Positions 51,873 through 61,321 of a DNA stretch of 64,000 nucleotides are shown here, one piece after another. Under the pieces are notes generated by a model. That model was given only the letters and a program-made list of their open reading frames with translations, did not search any database and was not told where the DNA came from. Position 1 is the stretch's first letter; each line of letters begins with the position of its first letter. Where the stretch lies: positions 62,001-126,000 of the forward strand of contig JAFQBX010000005.1 of the NCBI GenBank assembly GCA_017399535.1. The letters are read 5' to 3'. The stretch comes from Clostridia bacterium. GTDB lineage: Bacteria > Bacillota > Clostridia > Oscillospirales > Acutalibacteraceae. The translations under genes and the position numbers were made by a program.

Positions 51873-52925
51873 ATGGCAATTACCGACTTTATCGGTCAAA
51901 TGATTCAGAATCCAATGCTGCTTGTTTCCACCGTTTTGACATTGGGCGTTATTCTCGTAAACGGATGGACGGATGCGCCAAACGCTATTGCTACCTGCGT
52001 TTCGACGAGAGCGATCGGCGTCAGAAAGGCAATCATAATGGCGGCAATTTTTAACTTCCTCGGCGTTTTTGTAATGACGTCGATAAATGCTTCGGTAGCC
52101 GCTACAATATATAATATGGTCGATTTCGGTAACAACAGCGGCAACGCGCTGATAGCCCTATGTGCCGCCATGTCGGCAATCGTAATTTGGGCTACTGCGG
52201 CATGGTATTTCGGCATACCGACGAGCGAAAGTCACGCACTTATAGCAGGAATTTCGGGTGCCGCCGTCGCTGTGAACAACAGCTTTGACGGAATTAAAGG
52301 CGCCGAATGGATAAAGGTGCTTTACGGAATTGTGCTTTCTACCCTGCTCGGATTTGTACTCGGCTTCATTTCGTCAAAGATTACCGTTTTCATCTTTCAG
52401 AATAAAAATCGGCTCAAATCGGAAAAATTCTTTTCGGGCGCACAGATTACCGGCGGTGCCGCAATGGCATTCATGCACGGAGCTCAGGACGGACAAAAGT
52501 TTATGGCAATTTTCCTCCTCGGCGCCGCACTCGTAAAGGGTGAGTCAACCGGCTCGTTTGAAGGTACTCCGCCCTTCTGGCTGATGATTCTGGTATCGCT
52601 CATAATGGGGCTCGGCACCTCAATCGGCGGCTACCGAATCATTAAATCGGTCGGTATGGATATGGTTAAATTAAAGCCGTATCAGGGCTTTGCCGCTGAC
52701 TTTGCCGCAACGCTATGTCTTCTTCTCTCGTCGCTTACAGGTATCCCCGTCAGCACCACACATACAAAGACCACATCGATAATGGGTGTCGGCGCGGCAA
52801 GACGAATGAGCAACGTCAACTGGGGTGTCGTAAAGGAGCTTGTTTTTACCTGGATATTCACCTTCCCCGGCTGCGGACTGCTCGGATATATAATGGCCAA
52901 ACTGTTTATCATGATTTTCGGATAA
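51873..52925 (+). CDS. Inorganic phosphate transporter, PiT family
   Basis: 350 residues, about ten transmembrane segments. The duplicated PiT signature appears as GWTDAPNAIATCVSTRA near 31-47 and as LSSLTGIPVSTTHTKTTSIMGVG near 288-310. PiT proteins are Na+- or H+-coupled low-affinity phosphate importers of the plasma membrane. AGGTG lies ahead of the ATG. It is followed at 18 bases by a DUF47 gene, the usual partner. Confidence 0.93.
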   Translation: MAITDFIGQMIQNPMLLVSTVLTLGVILVNGWTDAPNAIATCVSTRAIGVRKAIIMAAIFNFLGVFVMTSINASVAATIYNMVDFGNNSGNALIALCAAMSAIVIWATAAWYFGIPTSESHALIAGISGAAVAVNNSFDGIKGAEWIKVLYGIVLSTLLGFVLGFISSKITVFIFQNKNRLKSEKFFSGAQITGGAAMAFMHGAQDGQKFMAIFLLGAALVKGESTGSFEGTPPFWLMILVSLIMGLGTSIGGYRIIKSVGMDMVKLKPYQGFAADFAATLCLLLSSLTGIPVSTTHTKTTSIMGVGAARRMSNVNWGVVKELVFTWIFTFPGCGLLGYIMAKLFIMIFG

Positions 52926-52943
52926 AAAAGGAGAATTAAAGAA

Positions 52944-53564
52944 ATGGCTAGAATTAAAAACGATTACTTTAAATTAGTCGAACAGCAGGTTGAATGCTGT
53001 GTAAAGGCATCCGACCTTTTAGAAGAAATTCTGTGCAACTACTCGGCAACAAGCATTCCATTTCAGAAGGAAAAAATGCACGAAATTGAACGCAAGGCAG
53101 ACGAGCTTCACCACGATATTTTGACCAAGCTTTCGATCGAATTTATCACTCCGATTGACCAGGAGGATATTCTCCGCCTCGTCCAGATTGTTGACGACGT
53201 GACCGATGCACTTGACGAGGTTGTGCTCGAATTTTATATGTACAGCGTTGACGAAATGCCTGCCGAGGCACCTGCCCTTTCAAAAATCGTAAACCGCTGT
53301 GTAAAGGCGCTTCACGAAGCCGCAAAGGAACTTAAAAACTTCAAAAAGCCCGATACACTCCGCAATTTGCTTGTAAAGGTAAACACCATCGAGGGTGACG
53401 CCGACGCAGCTTACGTCGAAGCAATTCACAACCTTTTCAAAAGCACCTCCGACGCGAGAAAGCTTATTTCGGATAAGGCAATTTACGAAAGCTTGGAAAA
53501 CTGCTGTGACCTATGTGAACACGCGTCCGACGTTATCGAGCAGATAATTATTAAAAACACGTAA
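52944..53564 (+). CDS. DUF47 family PhoU-like protein
   Basis: 206 residues, all-helical, PhoU/DUF47 fold: EIERKADELHHDI near 48-60 and EGDADAAY near 152 are the acidic metal-binding repeats of the family. DUF47 proteins are encoded with PiT transporters and are thought to modulate them or bind polyphosphate-related metal clusters. AAAGGAG precedes the ATG at a good distance. With the PiT gene 18 bases upstream this is a two-gene operon. Confidence 0.92.
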   Translation: MARIKNDYFKLVEQQVECCVKASDLLEEILCNYSATSIPFQKEKMHEIERKADELHHDILTKLSIEFITPIDQEDILRLVQIVDDVTDALDEVVLEFYMYSVDEMPAEAPALSKIVNRCVKALHEAAKELKNFKKPDTLRNLLVKVNTIEGDADAAYVEAIHNLFKSTSDARKLISDKAIYESLENCCDLCEHASDVIEQIIIKNT

Positions 53565-53619
53565 TCAAAAAGCGAGTTTAGCTTATTGAAACAATTATTT
53601 CAAGGCGGTGTATTTTTCT

Positions 53620-55572
53620 ATGCTGACTAAAAAAAGAATATTATCGTTAATTTTAGCCCTTGCCGTAATTACAGGAACGGCTCTCGTCCCCGCGAATGCA
53701 AGTTCCGACTCGGTTAATGCGGATTTTGACTTTATTGATATGGGCGAGCAAGCCGCCGCACCTCAAAACAGGTTTGGCAGCGCGGAAAAGCGCGAAATGA
53801 TTATTGCCGACGAGGATTATCACCGCGATATGCTTATGCGGTCAAGCGGCACCTACTTTTCGACGAGAAACAGTGTATCGGAATGGGATTTTTCGACCCA
53901 TTTCGGCTACGATTATCTCGGTTACTTCGACAATGGCGAGATAATGCAGGCGGTTTATGCCGACCTATACGCTCTGAATATTTCGCTGATGAATGACAGC
54001 TGCGATATTGAGCGCCTTTATATTGCCGGCGATTACTTCTATATCTACGGCTACGTTTATGAGGATGCGTATCAATCGCTTTCAGGCGAGGAACTGATGG
54101 AAATTTACTTTCTGTTTAAGAATGATTTTCCGCAATTTTACTGGCTTTCAAACATCGCGATAGCAGGTGGCGGCGCAATATACGTTGCCGTTTTTGACGA
54201 ATTTGCGACAGGTACGGCAAGAGCCGAATATACCGCCCAATTTAAAGCCGCCGCCGACCAAATCATTTGCCAGGCATCGACCTTCAAAACCAATTTCGAA
54301 AAGGTGGAGTTCGTCCACGATATAATCTGCAAAAAGATGACCTACGCCTTTGACAGCAGCGGTACCGGTTGGGTTGACAACGGGTTCACCCATTCGGTAA
54401 TCGGTGCTCTCGTTAACGGATACGGTGTTTGCGACGGATATTCAAAGGCGTTTCAGTACATTATGAACCGACTCGGTATCGACTGTCTGCTCATCACAGG
54501 GGATGCAAACGGGTCACACGCGTGGAATCTGGTCGAAATGGATAACGGTAAATATTACTTCCTTGACTTGACATGGGATGACGTTGACGACGGATACATT
54601 GACATTTATTACGACTATTTTTTAATCGACAGCGACGAGTTTTTGACCACGCATACTCCCTTGTCGCCGATGGGAATTGACGCAAACTTTGCATCAAAGC
54701 TGCCGCACCTTTCCCATGATGACACGTACTCCTTCTACAACCGCCACAATTTATACATAAGCGAATATTCGTTAAAGGATTTCAGCTCGGTTATCCGCAG
54801 TTCATTTGAGCTGTATATGCAGGGTGACAGTTCGGTAGGATATTTGAAATTTGCCGATTACATTTCCGACGACCAGATAGACGAAATGCTCGGTCACCTC
54901 ACCTATTTCGCCGAAATGCTCGAATCCGCCGACGGAAAAGGATTTGGCGGCTCGTTCAGTTTCATTGGTGACGAATTTTTCTACACCCTTACCGAAGAGG
55001 ACGAATACGATATCGACCTTTATGGCGTGACGCTCTATGACGACGGAAGTAAAATCGGCAGATATAACACGGTAAACGGTGCAGTAAATGCGATGGAAAA
55101 TGACGGCTCGGAATACGTAATCGAGCTTGGCGACAGCGCCGATATATATCCTTACACCGAGTTTCCTGCCAACTGCTCGGTCACCTTTAAGGGAAGCGAA
55201 AACAGCTATCTTTACATTCATTCGGATATTACCTTCGACTGTGATATTGCCTTTGATACGGTAATTTTGTACGGGCTCGGCTACTTTGACGAGGGCAATG
55301 AAAAGACCGTTCGCTACACCGACAGCTTGACCGAAAAAGGTAATGTGTATCTCGCTAACGTAATTCTCGAATTTTTGAAGATTATTATTAAGGGCGACCT
55401 CGACGGCGACAAATCGGTTACCGCCGCCGACCTACTGAATTTGGAACAGTATTTTCTGGGATTGTTTAGCGCAGACAGTGACGATGTACTATCGTCAATC
55501 GACCTAAACGATGATGACATTATCGACAGTACCGACCTAATGATACTGCAAATGAGCATAATAAAAGGATAA
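53620..55572 (+). CDS. Secreted transglutaminase-like protein with type I dockerin
   Basis: 650 residues from the ATG at 53620 (a GTG lies 12 bases earlier; AAGGCGG favours the ATG). A signal peptide ends near VPANAS at residue 29. A transglutaminase/protease-like domain at about 195-325 has the Cys in GVCDGYSKAFQ, the His in SHAWNLVE and the Asp in FLDLTWDD. A beta region follows. The C-terminus is a dockerin: two calcium-binding repeats DLDGDKSVTAADLLNLEQY and DLNDDDIIDSTDLMILQ. It should be exported and docked onto a cohesin scaffold, none of which is in this window. Substrate unknown. Confidence 0.85.
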   Translation: MLTKKRILSLILALAVITGTALVPANASSDSVNADFDFIDMGEQAAAPQNRFGSAEKREMIIADEDYHRDMLMRSSGTYFSTRNSVSEWDFSTHFGYDYLGYFDNGEIMQAVYADLYALNISLMNDSCDIERLYIAGDYFYIYGYVYEDAYQSLSGEELMEIYFLFKNDFPQFYWLSNIAIAGGGAIYVAVFDEFATGTARAEYTAQFKAAADQIICQASTFKTNFEKVEFVHDIICKKMTYAFDSSGTGWVDNGFTHSVIGALVNGYGVCDGYSKAFQYIMNRLGIDCLLITGDANGSHAWNLVEMDNGKYYFLDLTWDDVDDGYIDIYYDYFLIDSDEFLTTHTPLSPMGIDANFASKLPHLSHDDTYSFYNRHNLYISEYSLKDFSSVIRSSFELYMQGDSSVGYLKFADYISDDQIDEMLGHLTYFAEMLESADGKGFGGSFSFIGDEFFYTLTEEDEYDIDLYGVTLYDDGSKIGRYNTVNGAVNAMENDGSEYVIELGDSADIYPYTEFPANCSVTFKGSENSYLYIHSDITFDCDIAFDTVILYGLGYFDEGNEKTVRYTDSLTEKGNVYLANVILEFLKIIIKGDLDGDKSVTAADLLNLEQYFLGLFSADSDDVLSSIDLNDDDIIDSTDLMILQMSIIKG

Positions 55573-55576
55573 AAAC

Positions 55577-55617
55577 ATCCGACCTCGCACATTGTCTGTC
55601 GAGGTCGGATTTTTTTA
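55577..55617. terminator. Bidirectional terminator
   Basis: A perfect 11-bp stem ATCCGACCTCG/CGAGGTCGGAT with T7 on the plus side. It also covers the end of the SDR gene. Confidence 0.9.
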
Positions 55618-56490
55618 TTTAAGCTTGTTATAAATTCCCTCTGCCGTTTGATAAATTCGGTCGATTTCGGCTTTTTTAGCGGTTTTGAGCGGCTTTTTTG
55701 ACGGGTAGCCCCAGATATTAAACAGCTTCGGGCCAATCCACGAATACCCTTCGGTATGCTCGAACAACCCCTTTAAAATGCTTAGCGCCGCCTTCTTCGG
55801 CTTCATAAAAATCAGCTTCATCGGGTGCTTTATAATGGCGAAAACGAGTGGCGGATAATGGGCGGTTATATTGGTAAAGGTGATGCCGGGATGGACGACC
55901 GAAAGATTTCCCTTCTCCGATTTCATCAGCTCGTAAAGGGAAAACATGAGATACCTTTTTGAATTGCCGTAAACGAGATTTGAGCAGCTACGGGTGGAAA
56001 AGTCGATATCGTCGGGGTCGCTGGTCGAGTAGTTGTGAGCGATGCTTCCTACGGCAATAATCCTCCCCTTTCGCTCGGTCAAAAGTGGCACAAGCTCGCG
56101 TATGAAATAATACGGCGACACAAAATTTATCTGAAAAACATTGTCATAGCCGGTGTCGCAGCACTTTCTCGGAATGCTGTATGCCGCCGCATTTAGAATG
56201 AGGTAGTCGATGGGTATACCTTTTAGCCGCTCGCAAGCTGATTTCACCGAGTCAAAATCCTCCATATCGGCTATAATTCGCGTGATACTTGCATCGGGAA
56301 ATTCATCTGTCAGCTCCTTTTCGAGAGCGAGCGACTTTGACTCGTTTCGGTCAACCGTAACGAGATTTGCACCGAGCATAACGACATAACGCGAAAGCTC
56401 CCTGCCGAGTCCGCCGGTCGCCCCCGTGATTACCACAGTTTTGCCAAAGAGAGAATGCGTGTTTTTTGTCAGCCATTTTTGAATATTCAT
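55615..56490 (-). CDS. Short-chain dehydrogenase/reductase
   Basis: 291 residues. The Rossmann motif VVITGATGGLGRELS near residue 19 binds NAD(P). NAAAY near 107 and YGNSK near 172 (catalytic Tyr and Lys) complete the SDR set. The C-terminal part resembles the retinol-dehydrogenase-like group. Substrate unknown; it may act on a lipid or small ketone in the cytoplasm. It shares a terminator with the dockerin gene and stands alone. Confidence 0.88.
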   Translation of the reverse strand: MNIQKWLTKNTHSLFGKTVVITGATGGLGRELSRYVVMLGANLVTVDRNESKSLALEKELTDEFPDASITRIIADMEDFDSVKSACERLKGIPIDYLILNAAAYSIPRKCCDTGYDNVFQINFVSPYYFIRELVPLLTERKGRIIAVGSIAHNYSTSDPDDIDFSTRSCSNLVYGNSKRYLMFSLYELMKSEKGNLSVVHPGITFTNITAHYPPLVFAIIKHPMKLIFMKPKKAALSILKGLFEHTEGYSWIGPKLFNIWGYPSKKPLKTAKKAEIDRIYQTAEGIYNKLK

Positions 56491-56609
56491 GAGAAAGCCC
56501 TCAACCTTTTTTTACCCCCATTTTACATTATTCAGGGCGCTTTATCAACTATAAGGAAGAACGGCTTAACAAAAAAACAAAAAAGCGCAGAATTTTGTCG
56601 AAAATTCGG

Positions 56610-56638
56610 TTGAATAATGAAAACCGCTGTGATATATT
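56610..56638 (+). promoter_or_regulatory. Promoter of the SulP gene
   Basis: TTGAAT at 56610-56615, a 17-base spacer and TATATT at 56633-56638. Confidence 0.6.
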
Positions 56639-56673
56639 ATCATAGTTAAATGTTATAATTTTGAGGGGTTAAC

Positions 56674-57957
56674 GTGAATTCATTTTATTTAAAGCCGAAG
56701 CTCTTTTCGGTAATCAAAAGCTATTCAAAAAATCAAACGGTAAACGATATTATCGCGGGAATTATCGTTGCAATCATTGCGCTTCCGTTGTCGATTGCTC
56801 TTGCACTCGCGTCGGGAGTCGAGCCACAGTGCGGAATTTATACCGCTATTGCCGCTGGATTCATCGTTTCACTTTTTGGCGGTAGCCGAATCCAAATAGC
56901 AGGACCGACGGCCGCCTTTGCCACCATTGTAGCGGGAATCGTCGCCGCAAAGGGTATGAGCGGACTTGTCACTGCCACCCTTTTGGCAGGAATTTTGCTT
57001 ATAATAATGGGCGCTTGCAAGGTCGGTGCGCTGATAAAATACGTACCCTCGACCATAACCGTCGGCTTCACCGCAGGAATTGCGGTTACGATTTTTTTCG
57101 GTCAGATAAAGGACTTTTTCGGCATCGTGTATGCAGACGGCGTAAAGCCGATTGAAGCCATTGAAAAAATCGAGGCAAACATTGAGCATTTTGCCACATT
57201 CAGCTGGCAGTCGCTTTTAATCGGTGCGGTATGTTTGCTGATTTTAATAATCTACCCGAAATTCGAGAAAAGAGTGCCGCCATCACTTATCGCGGTTATC
57301 GTCAGCGCCGCTTTGGTTGCGCTTGTGCCGAGTTTGAACGAAAATGTTGCTACGATAGGAAAGCTTTATAACATACCAAAGGGACTGCCGACGATGGATT
57401 TTTCGGGGCTTTCGTTTAAATTTGACGATATTCTTTCGGCGCTGCCCGACGCCTTTACAATAGCGGTTTTGGCAGGAATTGAGTCGCTTCTTTCATGCGT
57501 AGTTGCCGACAAAATGGTGAATTCAAAGCATAATCCTCACGCCGAGCTTGTGGCTCAGGGACTTGGTAACATCGGCTCGGTGCTTTTTGGCGGTATTCCC
57601 GCTACAGGAGCCATTGCACGAACAGCCGCCAATGCAAAAAACGGAGGCAAATCACCGATTGCAGGAATAGTTCACGCAGTTGTTCTTTTCCTCGTTCTCA
57701 TCCTCCTTATGCCCTACGCCGAGCTTATCCCGATGCCCGCTATTGCGGCAATTCTTTTCATGGTCGCATACAATATGAGCGAATATAAGGAATTTATTAA
57801 AATTATAAAAAGCAACCCCATCAGCGACAAAATCGTTATGGCGGTCACATTTCTCCTGACGGTTGTTTTCGACCTGGTCGTTGCGATTGGCGTAGGACTT
57901 TCCCTCGCCGCCGTGATTTATATTATGAAAAAATACGCCTTTAAGAAAACAGCGTGA
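56674..57957 (+). CDS. SulP family anion transporter lacking a STAS domain
   Basis: 427 residues starting with GTG (GAGGGG five bases upstream). Fourteen-segment SulP/SLC26 core: AIIALPLSIALALASGVEP near 34-52, FGGSRIQIAGPTAAF near 67-81, SLLSCVVADKM near 272 and GGIPATGAIARTAAN near 307. SulP carriers usually have a C-terminal STAS domain of about 120 residues; this one ends at ...KKYAFKKTA right after the last membrane helix. It imports or exchanges sulfate, bicarbonate or another anion; which one is unknown. It ends in a terminator shared with the his operon. Confidence 0.9.
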   Translation: MNSFYLKPKLFSVIKSYSKNQTVNDIIAGIIVAIIALPLSIALALASGVEPQCGIYTAIAAGFIVSLFGGSRIQIAGPTAAFATIVAGIVAAKGMSGLVTATLLAGILLIIMGACKVGALIKYVPSTITVGFTAGIAVTIFFGQIKDFFGIVYADGVKPIEAIEKIEANIEHFATFSWQSLLIGAVCLLILIIYPKFEKRVPPSLIAVIVSAALVALVPSLNENVATIGKLYNIPKGLPTMDFSGLSFKFDDILSALPDAFTIAVLAGIESLLSCVVADKMVNSKHNPHAELVAQGLGNIGSVLFGGIPATGAIARTAANAKNGGKSPIAGIVHAVVLFLVLILLMPYAELIPMPAIAAILFMVAYNMSEYKEFIKIIKSNPISDKIVMAVTFLLTVVFDLVVAIGVGLSLAAVIYIMKKYAFKKTA

Positions 57958-57958
57958 T

Positions 57959-57990
57959 AAAAAAAGGACCTCTTAGGAGGTCCTTTTTTT
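57959..57990. terminator. Bidirectional terminator of SulP and the his operon
   Basis: AAAAAGGACCTC pairs with GAGGTCCTTTTT around a short TTAG loop, with A and T runs on both flanks. Confidence 0.95.
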
Positions 57991-58642
57991 ACTTTGTCAT
58001 TTTTTCCTGTTTTACCTTGTGGTCAATTATGTGTCGTGATGCCAATTCCTTGTGGACGTCCTCGACGGTGATGCCCATTTGCACCATCAGCACCATTGCG
58101 TGATAGGCAAGGTCGGCAAGCTCGTAGACCGTTTCGTTCCTGTCGTCCGCCTTTGCGGCAATGATGACTTCGGTCGATTCCTCTCCGACCTTTTTGAGAA
58201 TTTTATCAATTCCCTTTTCGAAAAGATAGGTGGTGTATGAGCCCTCGGGCTTATCATTTTTGCGACCGACAAGCATATCGTAAAGTCCATTCAGCGAAAA
58301 TTCCTGCTTTTCGTCACTCTGCCATACGGGATTAGCAAAGCAGGAATCGGTGCCCAAATGGCAGGCAGGGCCGTCCTTTTCGACGACGATAACCAGAGCG
58401 TCCTTGTCGCAATCGGCGGTTATGCTGACAATGTGCTGATAGTTTCCGCTGGTTTCCCCTTTGAGCCAAAGCTCCTGTCGGGAACGGCTCCAAAAACAAG
58501 TCAGTCCCTTTTCCATCGAAGTTTCGAGACTTTCTCTATTCATATATGCGACTGTCAGCACCTTTTTTGTAATCGAATCGACAACTACGGCAGGAATAAG
58601 TCCGTTTGCATCAAATTTAAGTTCGTCAATGTTTATCATCAT
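57989..58642 (-). CDS. hisI: Bifunctional phosphoribosyl-AMP cyclohydrolase / phosphoribosyl-ATP diphosphatase
   Basis: 217 residues, fused HisI-HisE. Residues 1-115 are the cyclohydrolase: TVAYMNRESLETSM, FWSRSRQELWLKGETSGN and DALV with Asp/His/Cys zinc and metal ligands (C96-like in GPACHLG). Residues 125-217 are the pyrophosphohydrolase, an all-helical MazG-type fold with EEST near 160. It performs steps 2 and 3 of histidine synthesis. Its start overlaps the hisF stop (TAATG). It is last in the operon and ends in a shared terminator. Confidence 0.96.
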   Translation of the reverse strand: MMINIDELKFDANGLIPAVVVDSITKKVLTVAYMNRESLETSMEKGLTCFWSRSRQELWLKGETSGNYQHIVSITADCDKDALVIVVEKDGPACHLGTDSCFANPVWQSDEKQEFSLNGLYDMLVGRKNDKPEGSYTTYLFEKGIDKILKKVGEESTEVIIAAKADDRNETVYELADLAYHAMVLMVQMGITVEDVHKELASRHIIDHKVKQEKMTK

Positions 58643-59400
58643 TATAACCTCACAATAATATCGTTATTTCGAAGCTCGGCTTTGAGCTGATTTATTTCGA
58701 TTTCGCCAAAGTGGAATACCGACGCGGCAAGTCCCGCATCAATATCGGGTATTTCCTTGAAAAGTCGAATAAAATGGTCAACACTACCTGCGCCGCCCGA
58801 TGCGATTACCGGCACGTTTACCGCATCGCAAACAATTTTAAGCAGCTCGATGTCAAAGCCGTTTTTCACTCCGTCGGTGTCAATTGAATTAACAACGACC
58901 TCGCCTGCGCCACGCCTTACCCCGTCCTTTATCCACTCGATTGCGTCGAGCCCGGTGTCCTCACGACCACCCTTTGCAAAGACGTGGAATTCGCCGTCAA
59001 CACGCTTTATATCCACCGAAAGAACAACGCACTGATTACCGTATTTTTGAGCCGCCTGACCGATAAGGTCGGGATTTTTTATCGCGCCGGAATTAACGCT
59101 AACCTTATCCGCGCCGCACTTTAAAACGCGGTCAAAGTCGTCAACCGTATTTATTCCGCCACCGACAGTAAGGGGAATAAATATCTCGGACGCTACCTCT
59201 TTTAATATATCGGTGAAAAGCTTTCTTTCCTCAAACGAGGCGGTAATGTCGTAAAAAACAAGCTCGTCAGCACCGCAGTCGGAATAAAGCCGCGCAAGCT
59301 CAACCGGTGAGGATACGTCGCTGAGTCCCTTGAAATTGGTGCCCTTTACTACCCTGCCGTTTCGTATGTCCAGGCAAGGAATTATTCTCTTTGTAATCAC
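58642..59400 (-). CDS. hisF: Imidazole glycerol phosphate synthase, cyclase subunit
   Basis: 252 residues, standard. TIM barrel with the catalytic Asp residues in IPCLDIRNGRVVKG (D11) and the second in NSIDTDGV near 128; the phosphate-binding GGG loop reads TVGGGI, and IASGGAGSVDHF is near 203. HisF, with HisH, makes imidazole glycerol phosphate and AICAR. GTG start overlapping the hisA TGA by four bases. Stop overlaps hisI. Confidence 0.97.
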   Translation of the reverse strand: MITKRIIPCLDIRNGRVVKGTNFKGLSDVSSPVELARLYSDCGADELVFYDITASFEERKLFTDILKEVASEIFIPLTVGGGINTVDDFDRVLKCGADKVSVNSGAIKNPDLIGQAAQKYGNQCVVLSVDIKRVDGEFHVFAKGGREDTGLDAIEWIKDGVRRGAGEVVVNSIDTDGVKNGFDIELLKIVCDAVNVPVIASGGAGSVDHFIRLFKEIPDIDAGLAASVFHFGEIEINQLKAELRNNDIIVRL

Positions 59401-60110
59401 CGTGTCACCTCCAACGCGTCCTTTAAATCAATGGCTCCGATGTAATACGCCTTTCCGATTATTGCGCCGTAAAGGTTCATTTCGTTAAGCTTTTTTACAT
59501 CGTCGAGGGTCGATACGCCACCCGATGCGGTTATGTTCATCGAATATTTTTGCGAAAGGCGACTATAAAGCTCGAGGTTGGTACCGCGCATGGCTCCGTC
59601 CTTTGAAATATCGGTGCAAATTATGTATTTAACCCCGATTTTTTCCATCTCTTGCAGAAAATCGTCGAGGGTGAGAGCCGAGCTTTCGAGCCAGCCCTTT
59701 ATCGCGATATATCCGTCCTTTATGTCGGCACCAACAGCAATTTTGTCGCCGTATTTTTTTACCGCGGCGGTCAAAAACTCACGGTCGTTTACGGCGGCTG
59801 TGCCGAGAATTACGCGCGAAACACCCGACGAAAGATAGGCGTCAACAGTATCCATATCTCTGATACCGCCGCCAATTTCGATGAAAAGGTCGGTTTCGGC
59901 GGCAATCTGACGGACGACCGAAATATTCGGCGTGGTACCATCCTTTGCCCCTTCTAAATCGACGACGTGAATATGGGTTGCTCCGGCATTAACAAAATCC
60001 TGTGCGATTTCGATAGGATTTTCGGAATATACCGTCATATTCTCGTAGTCGCCTTTGAAAAGACGGACTGCCTTTTTTTCATATAAATCTATTGCAGGGA
60101 AAATTAGCAT
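59397..60110 (-). CDS. hisA: ProFAR isomerase
   Basis: 237 residues, TIM barrel related to HisF. IFPAIDLYEKKAVRLFKGDY carries the catalytic Asp at D8, and DISKDGAMRGTN near 129 the second. GGGIRDMDT near 80 and ASGGVSTLDDV bind phosphate. It isomerises ProFAR to PRFAR. It ends with TGA overlapping the GTG of hisF, and starts seven bases after hisH. Confidence 0.97.
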   Translation of the reverse strand: MLIFPAIDLYEKKAVRLFKGDYENMTVYSENPIEIAQDFVNAGATHIHVVDLEGAKDGTTPNISVVRQIAAETDLFIEIGGGIRDMDTVDAYLSSGVSRVILGTAAVNDREFLTAAVKKYGDKIAVGADIKDGYIAIKGWLESSALTLDDFLQEMEKIGVKYIICTDISKDGAMRGTNLELYSRLSQKYSMNITASGGVSTLDDVKKLNEMNLYGAIIGKAYYIGAIDLKDALEVTR

Positions 60111-60117
60111 CTAAAAT

Positions 60118-60729
60118 TTACTCCGTTTCACAAAAAGCTTTTAAAATATTCAGTCCTACGCTGCCGCTTTTTTCGGGGTGAAATTGGCAGCCGTAAACGT
60201 TTTCCTTTTGAACTGCGGCAGTGATTTCGGCACCATATTCGGAGGTGGCAATCACGCTGTCGTCACACTCGTCGGCGTAAAAGGAGTGAACGAAATAGAC
60301 GAAATCTCCGTCGTTTATGTAGCGGAAAATCTCGCTCTCACGCTTGAAACCAAGCGCATTCCAGCCGATATGTGGAATTTTAAGATTAGCGGGGATTCTA
60401 TTCTCCATCGGGACGACCTTTCCTTTAAGAAGGGCTAGTCCATCGTGTTCACCGTATTCGTAGCTTTTTTCGAACAAAAGCTGCATCCCGAGGCAAATTC
60501 CCATTATCTTTTTGCCTTTTTTTGCCTCGTCGATGATAACCCGGTCAAGTCCGTTGTCACGCAGCTTTTTTATCGCGTCGGCAAATGCGCCTACGCCCGG
60601 TAAAATGAGCTTATCGGCGGATTTTATTACTTCCTTGTCGGCGGTGGCAACCACGTCAACGCCAATCTTTTTAAAGGACGAGGTCAGCGAAAAAAGGTTG
60701 CCGACTCCGTAATCTATAATTGCAATCAT
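60118..60729 (-). CDS. hisH: Imidazole glycerol phosphate synthase, glutamine amidotransferase subunit
   Basis: 203 residues from the ATG at 60729, four bases after the hisB stop; an extended frame upstream runs into hisB and is not used. Class I glutaminase triad: Cys in GICLGMQLLF near 80, and His and Glu in GCQFHPEKSG near 182. The oxyanion loop is PGVGAF. It feeds ammonia to HisF. Cotranscribed inside the his operon. Confidence 0.96.
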   Translation of the reverse strand: MIAIIDYGVGNLFSLTSSFKKIGVDVVATADKEVIKSADKLILPGVGAFADAIKKLRDNGLDRVIIDEAKKGKKIMGICLGMQLLFEKSYEYGEHDGLALLKGKVVPMENRIPANLKIPHIGWNALGFKRESEIFRYINDGDFVYFVHSFYADECDDSVIATSEYGAEITAAVQKENVYGCQFHPEKSGSVGLNILKAFCETE

Positions 60730-60733
60730 TTTA

Positions 60734-61321
60734 TTAAAGTACACCCTTTGTTGACGGAATTTCGTTCGCAAAAGCGGGGTCAATTGTGACCGCTTCTCGA
60801 AGTGTGTGGGCAATCGACTTGAAACAGCCCTCGATAATGTGGTGGGAATTGAGTCCTGCGAATTTCACCATGTGGGTCGTGATGCCCGAATTGTACGCAA
60901 AGGCGTCAAAAAACTCCTTACAAAGCTCGGTGTCAAAGTCGCCCACCTTTTCGGTCGGCATCTCGACCTCGTAGTAACATCCGCCGCGTCCCGAAATGTC
61001 AACGGCGGTGAGAATGAGCGCTTCGTCCATCGGCAGAGTAGTGTCACCGTAGCGCAAAATGCCCTTTTTATCACCGAGTGCCTCCTTAAATGCGAGACCG
61101 AGAGAAATGCCGATGTCCTCGGTGGTGTGGTGATAGTCAACCTCGACGTCACCCTTGCAGCTGACATTCAGGTCAAAGTGACCGTGACGGGCAAAAAGGG
61201 TAAGCATATGGTCCAAAAAGCCGCAACCTGTATCGCATACCGAATTGCCCTCTCCGTCAATGTTGAGGGTTAATTTAATGTCGGTTTCGGCCGTTTTTCT
61301 TTCAATAACTGCGCTTCTCAT
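60734..61321 (-). CDS. hisB: Imidazoleglycerol-phosphate dehydratase
   Basis: 195 residues, monofunctional HisB, two repeats of a ferredoxin-like half. Manganese ligands are seen in CGFLDHMLTLFARHG, DYHHTTEDIGI (HHxxED), and the matching NSHHIIEGCFK in the second half. It removes water from imidazole glycerol phosphate. The stop of hisC abuts its ATG directly. It lacks the N-terminal phosphatase domain seen in E. coli HisB, so histidinol phosphatase is encoded elsewhere. Confidence 0.97.
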   Translation of the reverse strand: MRSAVIERKTAETDIKLTLNIDGEGNSVCDTGCGFLDHMLTLFARHGHFDLNVSCKGDVEVDYHHTTEDIGISLGLAFKEALGDKKGILRYGDTTLPMDEALILTAVDISGRGGCYYEVEMPTEKVGDFDTELCKEFFDAFAYNSGITTHMVKFAGLNSHHIIEGCFKSIAHTLREAVTIDPAFANEIPSTKGVL

